From Megalopta genalis (taxonomy: Eukaryota; Arthropoda; Insecta; Hymenoptera; Halictidae): a stretch of 64,000 nucleotides of DNA. The notes under the pieces are model-generated. The model was not told the DNA's origin. It ran no database searches and was given only the letters and a program-made list of their open reading frames with translations. The stretch spans positions 31,093,802-31,157,801 of the forward strand of contig NC_135013.1 in assembly GCF_051020955.1 (NCBI RefSeq), written 5' to 3'. This document shows, piece by piece, positions 45,492 through 56,424 of the stretch. The position numbers and the translations under genes are program-made. Numbering within the stretch: the stretch's first letter is position 1; every line of letters begins with the position of its first letter.

Positions 45492-45541
<50 letters not shown>
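45258..45541. repeat. CT-rich array with CGCTCTCT minisatellite
   Basis: About 284 bp of pyrimidine-rich repeats. CTCTCTCGCTCTTTCGCTCT-type units grade into a pure (CT)n at about 45495-45540. The long minus frame 44670-45893 (Arg/Glu runs) is a product of it. Confidence 0.92.
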
Positions 45542-45543
<2 letters not shown>

Positions 45544-45544
45544 G

Positions 45545-46344
45545 CTCCCCGAGCGCCGACCGGCAGAGATCGCGAGAACAATAGCGAGAACAAATGCCCG
45601 TGCCATGCCGCGTCCCTCTTTCCGCGGCGGTGGAACCCCGATAATTGAACAAAAACTTGTAATCGACGCACCGCACACTTGTTTGCACCCCGGTTCGCCG
45701 GAACCTCATCCGCGATTTTCGGGTTTATCGCCCTGCTCGGATACAATCTGTCGGCTTCTTTTTTTCCCGAATTTCTGCGCGCCCGCGATTCGATGTTCGA
45801 ATCGCGCGGACTCGATTGTTCGGGCTCGTAGAATCGAGCCGGAAAGTAATCGTGTTCAGGAGCGCGAACACACGACGGACCGAAGTGCCGCATAGAAATC
45901 TTGCGAGCGGATTATCAAGTTCGAATCGATGTTCGCAGAGTGACAAGCGCATCGCGGCGCGATTTACTTCATACGGCGCGGCCGATTTTACGGCCTCGAA
46001 ATATCGCGTACGCGGGCGTCGGTTATTTCCAGCGTCGGGGAAGGGCTGATTGGTTTAATGCGAGGCGGGGAGTTTATTTGATCGATTGCAGTTCCCGTAG
46101 GAAAGGTTTGACGCACTTCGGCGTCGCACGGTCGGCCGCGTTCATGTTGCAAGCTTCGAGGCAGACGCGAGGCGGACGCACGATAAATAGAAATTTTCTT
46201 TCGCCGCCGAGGAAACGATCAAAGACGCAGGAGTTCTCTGTTTATTTTAGAATTATTGCCGCCGTGGGCGAGCCGATATGAGAAGCGGTTGCTCCGAAAT
46301 GCTATTTAGCAAATCGAGGTTATGGAAAACTGTGCTCGACGTTG
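45545..46344. other. No gene recognised
   Basis: CpG-rich unique sequence grading to AT-richer DNA before the mariner copy. No exon or RNA gene is seen. Confidence 0.4.
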
Positions 46345-46346
46345 TA

Positions 46347-46915
46347 TTGGGTTGGCAACTAAGTAATTGCCGACTTCAGTTATTGATGTCTCTCACTCCC
46401 ATTTTTATGATATCCGTAAATGTTATATTATGAAATTATTATTATTATTATTATTATGTTATTTTTTTATTATCCGTGAATGTTAGCAACTGGACAAATT
46501 GAATGCAGCGGTCAAGGAAAAGCGACCAGAATTGGTCGATCGTAAAGGTGTCATTTTCCAGCAGGACAATGCTAGGCCGCACGCGTCTTTGTCCACTCGG
46601 CAAAAATTGATGGATATTGGTTGGGAATTGATGTTACATCCACCATATAGCCCTGATCTCGCGCCATCGGATTACCGCTTATTTCGATCCCTGGACAACT
46701 CCCTTCGTGGTAAAACTTATAAAATCTCACTTAACTCAGTTTTTGGCCGAAAAGGATCAGACTTTCTACGAGCGTGGAATTTTCAAGTTGTCAGAGAGAT
46801 GGCAAAAGGTCATCGAACAAAATGGAAAATACATTACAGATTAAACTTCGTTCCAAGTAAAAAGAAATTTTTTATTTCATCGAACAAATCGGCAATTACT
46901 TTGTTGCCAACCGAA
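46347..46915 (+). mobile_element. Deleted mariner, copy 2, both termini intact
   Basis: TA at 46345-46346 and 46916-46917 flank terminal repeats TTGGGTTGGCAACTAAGTAA and the inverse of TTCGGTTGGCAACAAAGTAA. The coding remnant begins in QLDKLNAAV (about 46487, after an in-frame stop) and keeps FQQDNARPH and LAPSDYRLF, i.e. the last two Asp of a DD34D site. A 17-bp deletion at about 46730, relative to copy 1, shifts the frame after GKT. The first catalytic Asp and the DNA-binding region are missing. The upstream segment (a TTA-repeat and CCGTGAATGTTAGCAACTGG junction) is the same as in copy 1. Non-functional as transposase, but potentially mobilised in trans. Confidence 0.93.
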
Positions 46916-46919
46916 TAAG

Positions 46920-48095
46920 TCGACGAGGAAGAACGATGCGTGCAATAAATATCGCGGTAAACATTATCGGAGGCAGAATGCATGAAGATTGTTAACATTG
47001 GAACTACCTATTTCTATCAGAGCGATCGAAATGACTTGTTTTTTAAATTAATAAGTTATCTAAGAAAGGACATAGTAATTTTTACGTTTTTATATATGTT
47101 TCTATTTTATGAGCGAAAATTCTATATAAAGTGAATAAAAGTAATAACACGGTAACAATAATTTTTTAAATAATTACGCTTACTCTTGTGTACGGTAAAA
47201 GTACAATTTTCTGTTTTGTAAAATATTGTCGAGAGGCGAGGCGTATTATACTTTTCCGATTTTGCAAGTTTAGGTGATTCTCTCTTATTTCGTGCAATGG
47301 TGCAAAGCAAATAAGTTGTTTTAATTAGCAGTTTTGTTGCTAATATGACAGACTTGTAAAGAAATTATTATTATAGTTGTCACTGTCCTCCCGCGATCTA
47401 GAATCACGAGTTTACCTACGTTCCGTGATGGTAAAAATGACTCATCTACGTACACAGAGGTATAATGCATAAAATTTTACATCAAAACGACGAAAAACCC
47501 GAAAACCCGAGAAACTGTTCTACAAAATTAATTATTTGCATATTTTCGAGAAAGTCGTACGAAACTCTGTTAAACAAAATATACTGAGAATGCACAACGA
47601 TTATAAGAAACGCGAAACGAGTCATTTCGACTCCTCCCGTTGGTAGATCTAGCGTTAAAAAGAAAGGACAACGTCTACGATGAACGCGTTTCCCATTACC
47701 GTTTGTCCTGCGCACCCTACCAGAACGCTGGATTAGATATTCAGAATATCGTCGCTGCTCGGGAACATATGGCGCCGGTGATAACGAGAACAACGACGCT
47801 GTTTGTGTCTGTGATAACGCGTGCAAGTAGATGCACCTACCGAGTTGCCTACCCTACGTTTGCACGCGAATAGACGACGCTGTCGCGTGTGGCCTCCCGG
47901 TATTTACGTAAACGTAATAAAATCTGATCCAAGAACCCCCATCGCGGAATGATTTCAGCGAGGGGAAAACCTCCGGCAATTCGCGAACGATTTGTTTTGT
48001 ATCGCGTTACACTTTATCCCTGTTTCCTGCAGACCTTGTGCTTCGTCCTATCGTGTACGAACACGCCGCTGGTATCGACTGAATTTAACAAATTC
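46920..48095. other. AT-leaning unique DNA, no gene seen
   Basis: TAGATCTAGCGTTAA near 47643-47657 resembles a piggyBac-like end without a partner. No exon is recognised. Confidence 0.4.
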
Positions 48096-48101
48096 GCGCT
48101 A

Positions 48102-48319
48102 CAGTAATGTCTCCCTTACTGACGCTCAGATTGTCCACTAAAATGGACAACTTGGGAAGAGGAGATACGATTATTCGAGCCTTGCGGCTCGTTTTTATAA
48201 TTGTGGACAATTTATAACTATAAAAATAAACCGCAAGGCTCGAATAATTGTATCTCTCCTCTTCCCAAATTGTCCATTTTTTCTGGACAATCTGAGCGTC
48301 GATTAGAGAGACATTACTG
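48102..48319. mobile_element. Family A palindromic MITE, well preserved
   Basis: 218 bp, TA on both sides (48100-48101, 48320-48321). The ends CAGTAATGTCTCCCTTACTG and CGATTAGAGAGACATTACTG, and the arms GAGCCTTGCGGCTCGTTTTT and AATAAACCGCAAGGCTCGAA, pair almost throughout. Confidence 0.92.
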
Positions 48320-48485
48320 TACTCGCTATTTTAATTCTATAACAAGAATTACTACCTAACGAGCGACCGTTTCACCGTAATTGAGCTTTTCGGTGTCTCC
48401 ATTGTTAAATGTCGAAGTCGAACGAGAAATCTATTGCAACCACCTCGTTTCTATTATGAACTCTTTTCCCGTTTACATGTAAATA

Positions 48486-48700
48486 CAGTAATGTCTCTCT
48501 AATTGACGCTCAGACAGCGCACAAAAATGGACAATTTGGAAAGAAGGGACACGATTATTCGAGCCTTGCAGCTCGTTTTTATAGTTGTTGACAATTCGTG
48601 ACTATAAAAATGAACCGCGAGGCTCGAACAATCGTATCTCCTCTTCCCGAATCGTCCATTTTTCTGGACAATCTGACCGTCAATTAGAGAGACATTACCG
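48486..48700. mobile_element. Family A palindromic MITE, well preserved
   Basis: 215 bp, TA on both sides (48484-48485, 48701-48702). The ends are CAGTAATGTCTCTCTAATTG and CAATTAGAGAGACATTACCG. It lies about 170 bp from the previous copy in the same general sequence form. Confidence 0.92.
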
Positions 48701-48704
48701 TATC

Positions 48705-49450
48705 CGAAAACGTGCGAAACTCGCGAATACGTTCCTTAAAAGATCGATTCCCCGGAAATCGTATGTTTTCTCGTGACATGTAACATTTTATGCGCATTGT
48801 TATGCGAAATAAAAATTGTACCGGGACGGTATCTACGGTGAATTATCCGTCCTGTCGTCAGTTATCGGATACCCGGCTGCGATCGGACAATTTTCCCCGT
48901 TGCCGTAAAAGCTTTGCAAGATTAATAAACAGAACGGTACAACAGAGAGAAACAGACGAGAGAGAGAGAGAAAAAGAGAGAGAGAAAGAGAGGGAGAGAG
49001 ACAGAGATTCCGCGAGTTGGATTTCATAGATGGATAGATTGGAGCCGTCGTGGAAATTAAACGAAATCCACACACCACACCGGCGCGAGATTATTCCCCC
49101 CTGTTCTTTCTACTCCGGCGTGTATAGCAATTTTTCCGTCGGTCTCTCGCCGCTGAATCTACAGGGAAAAAGGGAGGCTCGCGACCAAATTTCCGGTCGA
49201 TAACTCGCGGATGAAAATCACGGTCATGCCCCACCTCGCGGTGAGGAAATTGCGGCCGGGGTTACTCTCGACGCGCCCGAGCATCTCGTGGATCCGGGCC
49301 GCGTACAATCAGAACGAGCCCATTAGCTCGCGTAATTGGTGGCTACGGTGATGCGTTAAGTGTCACGCTCCGGTATAAATATTCCAGCTCTGCCGTTCCG
49401 TTCCGTTCCGTTCCGCTTCGCTCCATTCCGTTCTCCGCGCATACACGCGC

Positions 49451-49454
<4 letters not shown>
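48705..49454. other. Unique DNA with GA tract and TATA-like motif
   Basis: A GA-rich run lies at 48953-49012. TATAAATA at 49374-49381 sits in GC-rich DNA, followed by TTCCG repeats at 49397-49415. No initiator is found at the standard distance. Confidence 0.35.
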
Positions 49455-49481
<27 letters not shown>

Positions 49482-49500
49482 CTGACAGATAGATAGACAC

Positions 49501-49541
<41 letters not shown>

Positions 49542-49574
49542 GAGAAAGAGAGAGAGAGAGAGAGAGTGAGAGAA

Positions 49575-49653
<79 letters not shown>

Positions 49654-49667
49654 CAGAGAGACAGAGA
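49455..49667. repeat. Long (GA)n array
   Basis: About 210 bp of GAGAGA with GACA, TGAGA and AAAGA interruptions. It ends immediately before an ATCAGTG initiator-like motif. Confidence 0.93.
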
Positions 49668-49702
49668 TCAGTGCACCAAGAACTTTAACGGATCGCTGAC
49701 AC
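49668..49702 (+). promoter_or_regulatory. Candidate core promoter: initiator plus downstream element
   Basis: TCAGT (49668-49672), the arthropod initiator consensus, follows the GA array directly. Taking its A (49670) as +1, TGACAC at 49697-49702 falls exactly at +28 to +33 and satisfies the published downstream promoter element consensus position by position. GA repeats are binding sites for GAGA-type factors in insects. No transcript or coding exon downstream could be shown, so the call rests on motif and spacing alone. Confidence 0.3.
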
Positions 49703-50089
49703 GCCGGAAACTGGAAACAGTCTCGCCAGACTCGGGTAGAAATTAAAAACCGAGGGTAGAGACTGTGCGAATAATTTATCGGACACTCCTCGCCGACCTA
49801 CGCCAGTAATTAGGCGTCCCCGGGACCCGCAGCGGCTGCGTTTATCATTTCCCCGATCGCGATGCTAACACGACGGCGGGGTCGGACCTGACCATGAAAC
49901 ACAGTGCCTCGGTTGAGAAACTTTTGAGAAACGGTGCAACGTCGTGTATGATAAACACCATTGGACGCAGCCAATTCTCGTACAATTTTCGTATAAAAAC
50001 CGAATCGCGTCCGATCGCGTTGCGAACAGTTTTGTACCGCGATTAGCTTCTTGAAGGAATGAATTCGCGAAGATGACGTGTTGAAATAC
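49703..50089. other. No gene recognised
   Basis: Unique sequence downstream of the candidate promoter. No matched donor or coding frame is evident. Confidence 0.35.
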
Positions 50090-50205
50090 AGATAACCCTT
50101 CCATAACACGGTAGATGAGTTCCTAGGAAATGCAGTGTTGCAGTGACACCCAGACAAAAGTACAAAAAGGGGGGAGGGGGTGGTACGTACCGAGAACTTA
50201 TTAAA
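50090..50205. repeat. Dispersed repeat J, copy 1
   Basis: TAACCCTTCCATAACACGGT, AGATGAGTTCCTAGGAAATG and AGTGTTGCAG match in order the segment at 61457-61560 (TAACCCTCCTGTAACAGGGT, AGATAGGTTCCTAGAAAATG, TGTGTTGTA). This is a diverged two-copy repeat of unknown type. Confidence 0.65.
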
Positions 50206-50225
50206 AACAAACGTCTCTTTTTGAT

Positions 50226-50660
50226 TCCATATAATTTTCACTGTGTCCTTGCGGCGAATATTAACAAGGCGTTGAGTGTTCATAGAATAAAATAATAAAT
50301 AAAATAGAATAAATAATAAAAGTATAATAAACAATAAAAAAAATATAACAATTCCATATAATATAATAATTCCACATAATTTCCACTGTGTCCTTACGGC
50401 GAATATCAACAAGGCGTTGAGTGTTCATAGAATAAAATAATAAATAAAATAGAATAAATAATAAAAGTATAATAAACAATAAAAAAAATAACAATTCCAT
50501 ATAATATAATAATTCCATATAATTTCCACTGTGTCCTTACGGCGAATATCAACAAGGCGTTGAGTGTTCATGGAATAAAATAATAAGTAAAATAGAATAA
50601 ATAATACAAAAATATAATGAACAATAAAAGAATATAACAAATAATAAATAAATTAAATAA
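50226..50660. repeat. Tandem repeat of about 144 bp, three units
   Basis: CACTGTGTCCTT occurs at 50239, 50384 and 50527. Each is followed by CGGCGAATAT(T/C)AACAAGG, GTTGAGTGTTCAT and an AT-rich tail (AATAAAATAATAAATAAAAT). The minus frames through it (Tyr/Ile/Phe with MNTQRLV repeats) come from the repetition. Confidence 0.87.
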
Positions 50661-50664
50661 TAAA

Positions 50665-51270
50665 AATAGGATCGATTCGATCGAAGCTATCCGATGGTAG
50701 AGAAAACGTCCGGGGAACGTGAAATACGGCGCGGAGACTCTAGATAAAGCAGAGTTCGTGTCAAAATTGACCCAGCACCGGCTCGCTATCGGATCAAGGG
50801 TTAAGTCGGCGCAGCCAGCGAGGATATTCCGAGCGTTGACTTTCGAGGGGTGGAGGAAAGGGCGGGTGAGGTGGCAGAAGTCGGAAGATTTACAAGCCCC
50901 GAGACCCCGTCCCGAGTACCAACCGAATTTCCTGCGGCGTTCTGCTTGCGATTCCAACAGAGCGGCCAACATATTTCTCAGGATTTGATCGAGCATCGTT
51001 GCGACAGACTTCCCCGGGCCGCGATTATTCGTCAATTAATGCAGCAACCGGGCGGGGAGAGCGCGAAACTCCTGTTCTTTCTCTGAGCGCGCGCGAGTAT
51101 CGAGGCAGAAAAGTTCACGCCGACGACGAGTGCTCTCAAGCAAATGCCAGCGGACTGCCAGCGGGTTCGCTACGTAATTTCCTAACTTTCGTTCCAGGGA
51201 ACAGTGTAACCGATGCTTTATCAACGACAGCTGGCTCTCGCGGGTCGATCGCGATTGCGCCCCGGGAGAG

Positions 51271-51310
<40 letters not shown>

Positions 51311-52318
51311 CGAAACACTTACTAGTGGCAACGATCTCCGGATTTCCTGCGGGCTCTCCCGGTTTCCGAGCTAGGCGGATCCGCGCGAGCCAGCACCGGC
51401 GGGAAAGAATTCCGCTCGGAATCCGAGGACCGAGCGGGCTCTGCCACTTATCGAGGATCCCGGCTCGAATCGAATCCCCTCCCTCCCTCTCCCCGTTTAT
51501 AGAAAGGGGATATTATGCAAGGGGAAAAGTTCGGTCGGCTGTTCGATCACGGGCGACCCGTTTCACCGGTTTTGGGCCGACTAACAGCCTCTTCTCGCGT
51601 CGGGCCGCCGCCGGGATGTACCCGAAGGAATTTGGCACGGCCGCGTCCGCGGTCGGAGCCGTGCCGCGAAACAGAGACCTCGCGGTCGTTTCTGTCGCCG
51701 GAATATTATCAATGGACAGCGGCAACCCGCTGGCCGAATTAACGGCGGAGAACCCGCAATCGAGTTTGCCCTCGGTAATTCCCTCGTTGCCGGGCACGAT
51801 CGCGGCCACGCGACACAGAAAATTGACCGAGAGCGGAATTTCCTATCAACCTATCTCTACCGGCTATCCTCCCCGCGCGACGTCGGTCGCCTCCGCTCCG
51901 TTTCGTGTCGCCGGATCTCGACACCCGACCCCCCCGTCCACCGTTGCGTCAAATAAACGTCGACGGCGGAAACGCGGAAGGCATGTTTTATGCGATTGAA
52001 CGCTCGTGTTTGCATCCGACCGCAATTTTCCGGCCGCGCGTACCGTTCCGCCGCGTTTTTACGGATTCCAAAGGCTCATTGTGTTCTCCCGTTTTAATTG
52101 GAGGCCGATCGGCAACCTTCGAGCCGAGCACTCTTATCGTGTCATTTTTACGGCCGCGATTATTCGCGATTTATCTCGTTCGCGCGGTTTCGCGGCTTTT
52201 CATTGCCGCCGCAACGCCGGCGTCGCTGCCGTTGTTCTTACCGCATTATTATTCTTATCGTTGCTGCTGTTGTTGTTGTTGTTGTTACATACCGATCGTC
52301 ATACTGCTATCGTTATCG
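50665..52318. other. GC-rich single-copy block; (GA)n at 51272-51308
   Basis: CpG-dense DNA with overlapping long frames on both strands (51325-51999 plus). No domain is recognised. A (TTG)n run lies at 52268-52286. Confidence 0.4.
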
Positions 52319-52554
52319 TTGACGCTAGATTTACGGAAAACCCGACAAAATGGCGGGTCGCTAATTTTTTAAGTTACGATCATTCTTATCGTAAAGATAC
52401 ATGCGATACTTGTGAGTTATTTATTTAATTTGTGCGTTATTCACGGCAAATGTTAGAATAACATTTGTTTAAAAATTAGAACAAAGGTCTTATTGTTACT
52501 TTTATAAACTGACATAAAACAGCTGTTTTTTGTGCTCCGTAAACCTAGTGTCAA
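52319..52554. mobile_element. Family F piggyBac-like MITE (empty-site copy)
   Basis: Ends CGCTAGATTTACGG and the inverse of CACTAGGTTTACGG are flanked by TTGA and TCAA, i.e. mutated TTAA. In reverse complement it aligns with 17134-17565 minus the nested family D insertion. TTAA at 52369-52372 marks the uninterrupted insertion point. Confidence 0.83.
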
Positions 52555-53401
52555 CGACGCTGCTGCGACGAGTCGCAACTGTTGCGAGCCCGCCCGTCGG
52601 CATAATAAACGTATTATTGTTATGTTATTATTATCATATTATTATTATTATTATTGTTATTATTTTTACTGTCATTGAGCCCAACCAAATTCGTCGCATT
52701 GCATCAAACGCGGTGCAAAATTCGAGACAACGTCCCACGCAATGTCTGCGAACGTACAAAAATTTGGATCCCCCAATTACAACGTTCTCGTTAATGAGTC
52801 CTCGTCGGAACAATAAAACGTTCCAAATCTTCGCGACTGGTCTTCCGAGAACGTGTCATGGTTGCCGGGTGTAAGACGAGCCGGTCGGGACGCGTCTGCG
52901 CGAAAAAATCAGGACGCTGCCACGACAAAGCTGTCCGCGAGAAATTGGCGGTGCATTTTCGCGGGCAGGTAACGGACGGATGGGGGAGGGAGAGAGGAGG
53001 GAGAGACAGACACGGAAGCTTCCTCGTCGCGGTCGAAGCAGCACGGGACTCGCGGATAGATATTCGGTCGGCGTGCAACGAAACAAAGTGCTCGGGGTGC
53101 CCGCACAGAAGAAAATTCGTCTCGGCGAAGCGGGCTGCGAAGGAAACTCCGGGGACGGCGGGGGGTGTCGCGACTGCGCGACTTCGCTCGCGGAATTCCG
53201 TTCTCCTTTGAGGAGGGCACCCGCTGAGTGGCTCGCAGCCGATGAGACACGTTCCTCAGGAACGCGGCTCGCTGTGAGATCATCGAGGGTGAAAGGCGCG
53301 ACGAGACGAGTATATCTTGGTGACCGACTGCCCCCGGCTCTGACTAGCGAGCAACCGCAGAAAGAGAGAAAGAGAGAGAGAGAGAGAGAATGCAACAAAG
53401 G

Positions 53402-53432
<31 letters not shown>

Positions 53433-54525
53433 TCGAACTTCCTTCGGATTTAATAATCCGCGAAACCGAATAATCGGCGAAGCGGATGACCGTGCTCTCG
53501 GCTTTTATGCGGAACCATCGACGAACTATGCGGACGCGGGCCTCGACCGTGGACGAATCGAGACTCGCCTGAAATTTCAAATCTGTTGGCAGCGTCGGGG
53601 AAAAAATCGAACCCGGCGGCGCTGGAAAAATCGAAGGTACAGAGGCTCGAATCATCTGTGTTTCGGATTCGGGTCGAGTTCGGCTGGAGGGAATCTTTGA
53701 CGGGCCCATGAATTCGTCTGAAATAATCCTGCTAATCCGGAAAGCGGAGTTTGAGCAGTCGATCACGGCTTTCGTCTCTGACCTGCTGTATCATGCAGCC
53801 AGCAAAAAGAGACTGTTGGTTTATGAAAGCGGCAAACCTTTGAACTCGGATGTCGACGACACGGCGAAAGCCTTTTCAGTTATTATTTCCTCGCTCACGT
53901 TGCAAGGTAACCTCGCGTAAAATGCGTGTCTTTGTTTAAACGTTGATTCCTGTGAAGGTTCACGACAGCGTAATCATTTACATTTCGATCGAACTTCGCA
54001 CAGGAAAATCACGATTTCTTGCACAAATTTGCTCCGGAAAAATCGTTCGAGTGCTGCGGGGTTAAAATGCGAGCCGTGTATCAAACTGCGACACGTTCGC
54101 GGCAGGATCGTGACGAATTTTGCAGGTTCTAAACCGTAAGATGGATGCACTTCCAACGGTCGAGAAATGGAGCACGCAACGCGGACTCCCAAAATAAAGA
54201 AGAAGATTGTACCACTTTGTCCACGATTTCGCCGCCGTACGACGGTCAGTTTTCGGTGGAACGACCTCCCAGAGGCCCCGTGAATTTTTCAGAAAAACGT
54301 AAAATCGCAGGCCGGAGAGAGAGGCAGAGAGAGAGAGAGAAAGAAAGATAGAGAGAGAGAGAAAGGTGGCGGCCCTGGTCGTCCAGAGTCGCAAAAAGTA
54401 TACGAGCGACGTACGTGACGTCAATTCGAATCGTGGAACGGCCATGTTCGCGAACTAGCGGGCTCCTAGGAGGTGTAAATAGAGACTCGGGGGAGTGTAG
54501 AGATTGTCGCGATAAGGTTACAAAG
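52555..54525. other. Mixed single-copy DNA with GA arrays
   Basis: A (TTA)n run lies at about 52613-52670, (GA)n at 53360-53429 and GA at 54318-54364. The plus frame 53708-53920 ends near a donor-like GGTAAC but lacks a convincing acceptor. 54005-54062 resembles 16600-16672. No gene is assigned. Confidence 0.35.
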
Positions 54526-54890
54526 TACAGTAATTTCTCCCAGAAATGTTCGGAGGTCGGAATTGAAACCGGCGGATCCGAGAATACTAAGTCGCGGATT
54601 CTTCGGGCCTCGCGGCTCGTTTTTATAGAAAAACACCGGCCAGTCGGCGAAAAAAGCGGCAGCGGCCAGCATGCCTGGTGTTCATTAATGCGACTTGACT
54701 TTTTTACTTCTAATTTTTTGCCACGATTCGAAGGCAATTCGGTGACCCAAACCGACCATTTTCTGTTCTAATCCGCGAATTCGCGTGCCGCGTTAAATGC
54801 AATAAATCACATAGACGTAGCACATAGCACAGGGAAATTCACAGCAACCCGAAATTTGGTATTTCCGGAGGAAATTACAATGTACAGAGG
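54526..54890. mobile_element. Family B/A remnants
   Basis: TACAGTAATTTCTCCCAGAA at 54527 is a family B/A-type end and leads into GGGCCTCGCGGCTCGTTTTT. At 54826-54890, GGGAAATTCACAGCAACCCG and ATTTGGTATTTCCGGAGGAA match the inverse of the 57-bp satellite monomer with its TTAC terminus. These are decayed copies without coding. Confidence 0.65.
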
Positions 54891-56210
54891 CGAGTCTGTA
54901 TCGGTCCGGCCGAACGAAAAGTCCAAGTTCTCTTCGCCGAGAAAAGCCGGCTCACCGATCGACGGAAGAAGAATGAATTTTTCAGGCCAGTTTCGGCGAG
55001 GTTAATTATGCTCCGGCGTTTCCGAGCACGGCGGAGCCCGGCGAGAGGCGTAACCGAGCACAGATTTTGGAATATTCAGGACCGGCGTCTGCCAAATGGA
55101 ATGACTATACAAGCAGGATGACGCGACGCCGAGGCGAGTCATCGGCTTTCCCTCCACCTAGAACCAAGGGTCAAAGGACCCCGTTCTCGCGAACGTGTAC
55201 ACTGCCGGACAAAAGTACACGACCCGGCGCTTCGTGATTAATGGCCGGAGATAATATTATTTTCTATGCGCGGCGCAACGAAAGCCGCGGCGGGTCGTAG
55301 CATGATTCATCCGCGCCGCGGTTTGATGGACTACCCACCACCCGGCCGGATCTTTTTCGTTATCGCGTTTCGTGTTTCACAGCGTTTTCTTTGTTCGCAC
55401 GGCGACGCGGTTTTCGGCCGCCGACCAGCGAGTTTCGCCCGAATGCAAAATAATGCATATTGTGCACCGTGGAAAGACAGCCTTCCCCGGCGGCTGCTTA
55501 TTGCGCCACGATCTCTTAACCCTCCGCGATACCACGACGGTGCTTTGAAGCCACGGATCTTGCCCCGAATTCCTCCAGCCTTCGTCTCCTCGCTGGAATT
55601 TGTCGCGAAACTGTTCTGCCTCGGAGAAAATTCTTAGAGATTTCTATCGGATGCTAATTTGCGACGCTAATTTTCTCACTGGCTCGACAAATTTAGCTTT
55701 ATTGCGATCCGTTCGAACGAACTGATTTTTAGAATACTACGATTTTTCGACGATTTTTAGAATACGGGGAAGGGTTAAACTAGTATTTTCTGTAGTGAGT
55801 TTTGACTTTCTCGTTTCGGTTTCATTCGTTAAACGACGTTGCAGCTGCGGGCATTTTTGGCGTCGAGGTTCGGCATTGAATTCGGATGAAAGTCCTGGAC
55901 GTTTTGTTGTATAGCAACGTCGTTTTATATTTAAAATCGTGCATACGTACGTCGATACCGAGTATTCGAGTTCGACCACGGAACCATTCTTTCGCTTTTT
56001 CAATCTTCCTCGAAGCTCGATCCTAGTTTCTGCTTCCCACCCACGTTATCTTCAAAACATTGACCTCGCTGTACTAATCCTTGCAACTTTCAAATCCCAC
56101 CACTCACGTCTAGAACCTATACACCGTTTTCTATCAATGTAAAATAGTTTCTCTGTTTTCTGAAAATCGCACCAGTGATCGACTCTGTCAGAACCGCTCG
56201 TTCCGCTGAA
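54891..56210. other. Single-copy DNA, no gene recognised
   Basis: CpG-rich to about 55620, then AT-leaning. Frames such as 55266-55637 plus show no recognisable domain. Confidence 0.35.
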
Positions 56211-56216
56211 CCAGTA

Positions 56217-56420
56217 CAGCAAATTCTTTCTAATTCGCGCACAAATTGTGCACAAAGATGGAGAATTTAAGAAGAGCAGATACGATTATTCGAGCCTTGC
56301 GGCTCGTTTTTATAATTCTTGACAATCGGTAACTATGAAAACGAGTCGCAAGGCTCGAATAATATAAGTATCTGCTCTTCTTAAATTGTGCAGTTTTGTG
56401 CGCAATCTAAGCGCCAATTT
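56217..56420. mobile_element. Family A MITE with lost right end
   Basis: Left end CAGCAAATTCTTTCTAATTC after TA. The arms GAGCCTTGCGGCTCGTTTTT and AAACGAGTCGCAAGGCTCGA pair nearly perfectly. After GCGCAATCTAAGCGCCAATT the terminus dissolves into AT-rich sequence. Confidence 0.82.
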
Positions 56421-56424
56421 ATAT

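Noticed and set aside
44670..45893. Long frames on both strands (399 and 407 codons)
   Set aside because: Much of each is the CT/GA array translated as Leu/Ser or Arg/Glu, and the remainder is CpG-rich with no domain.
53708..53920. 70-codon plus frame followed by GGTAAC
   Set aside because: The donor-like site is weak, the upstream acceptor lies inside the frame at TATCATGCAG, and no family resemblance is seen.
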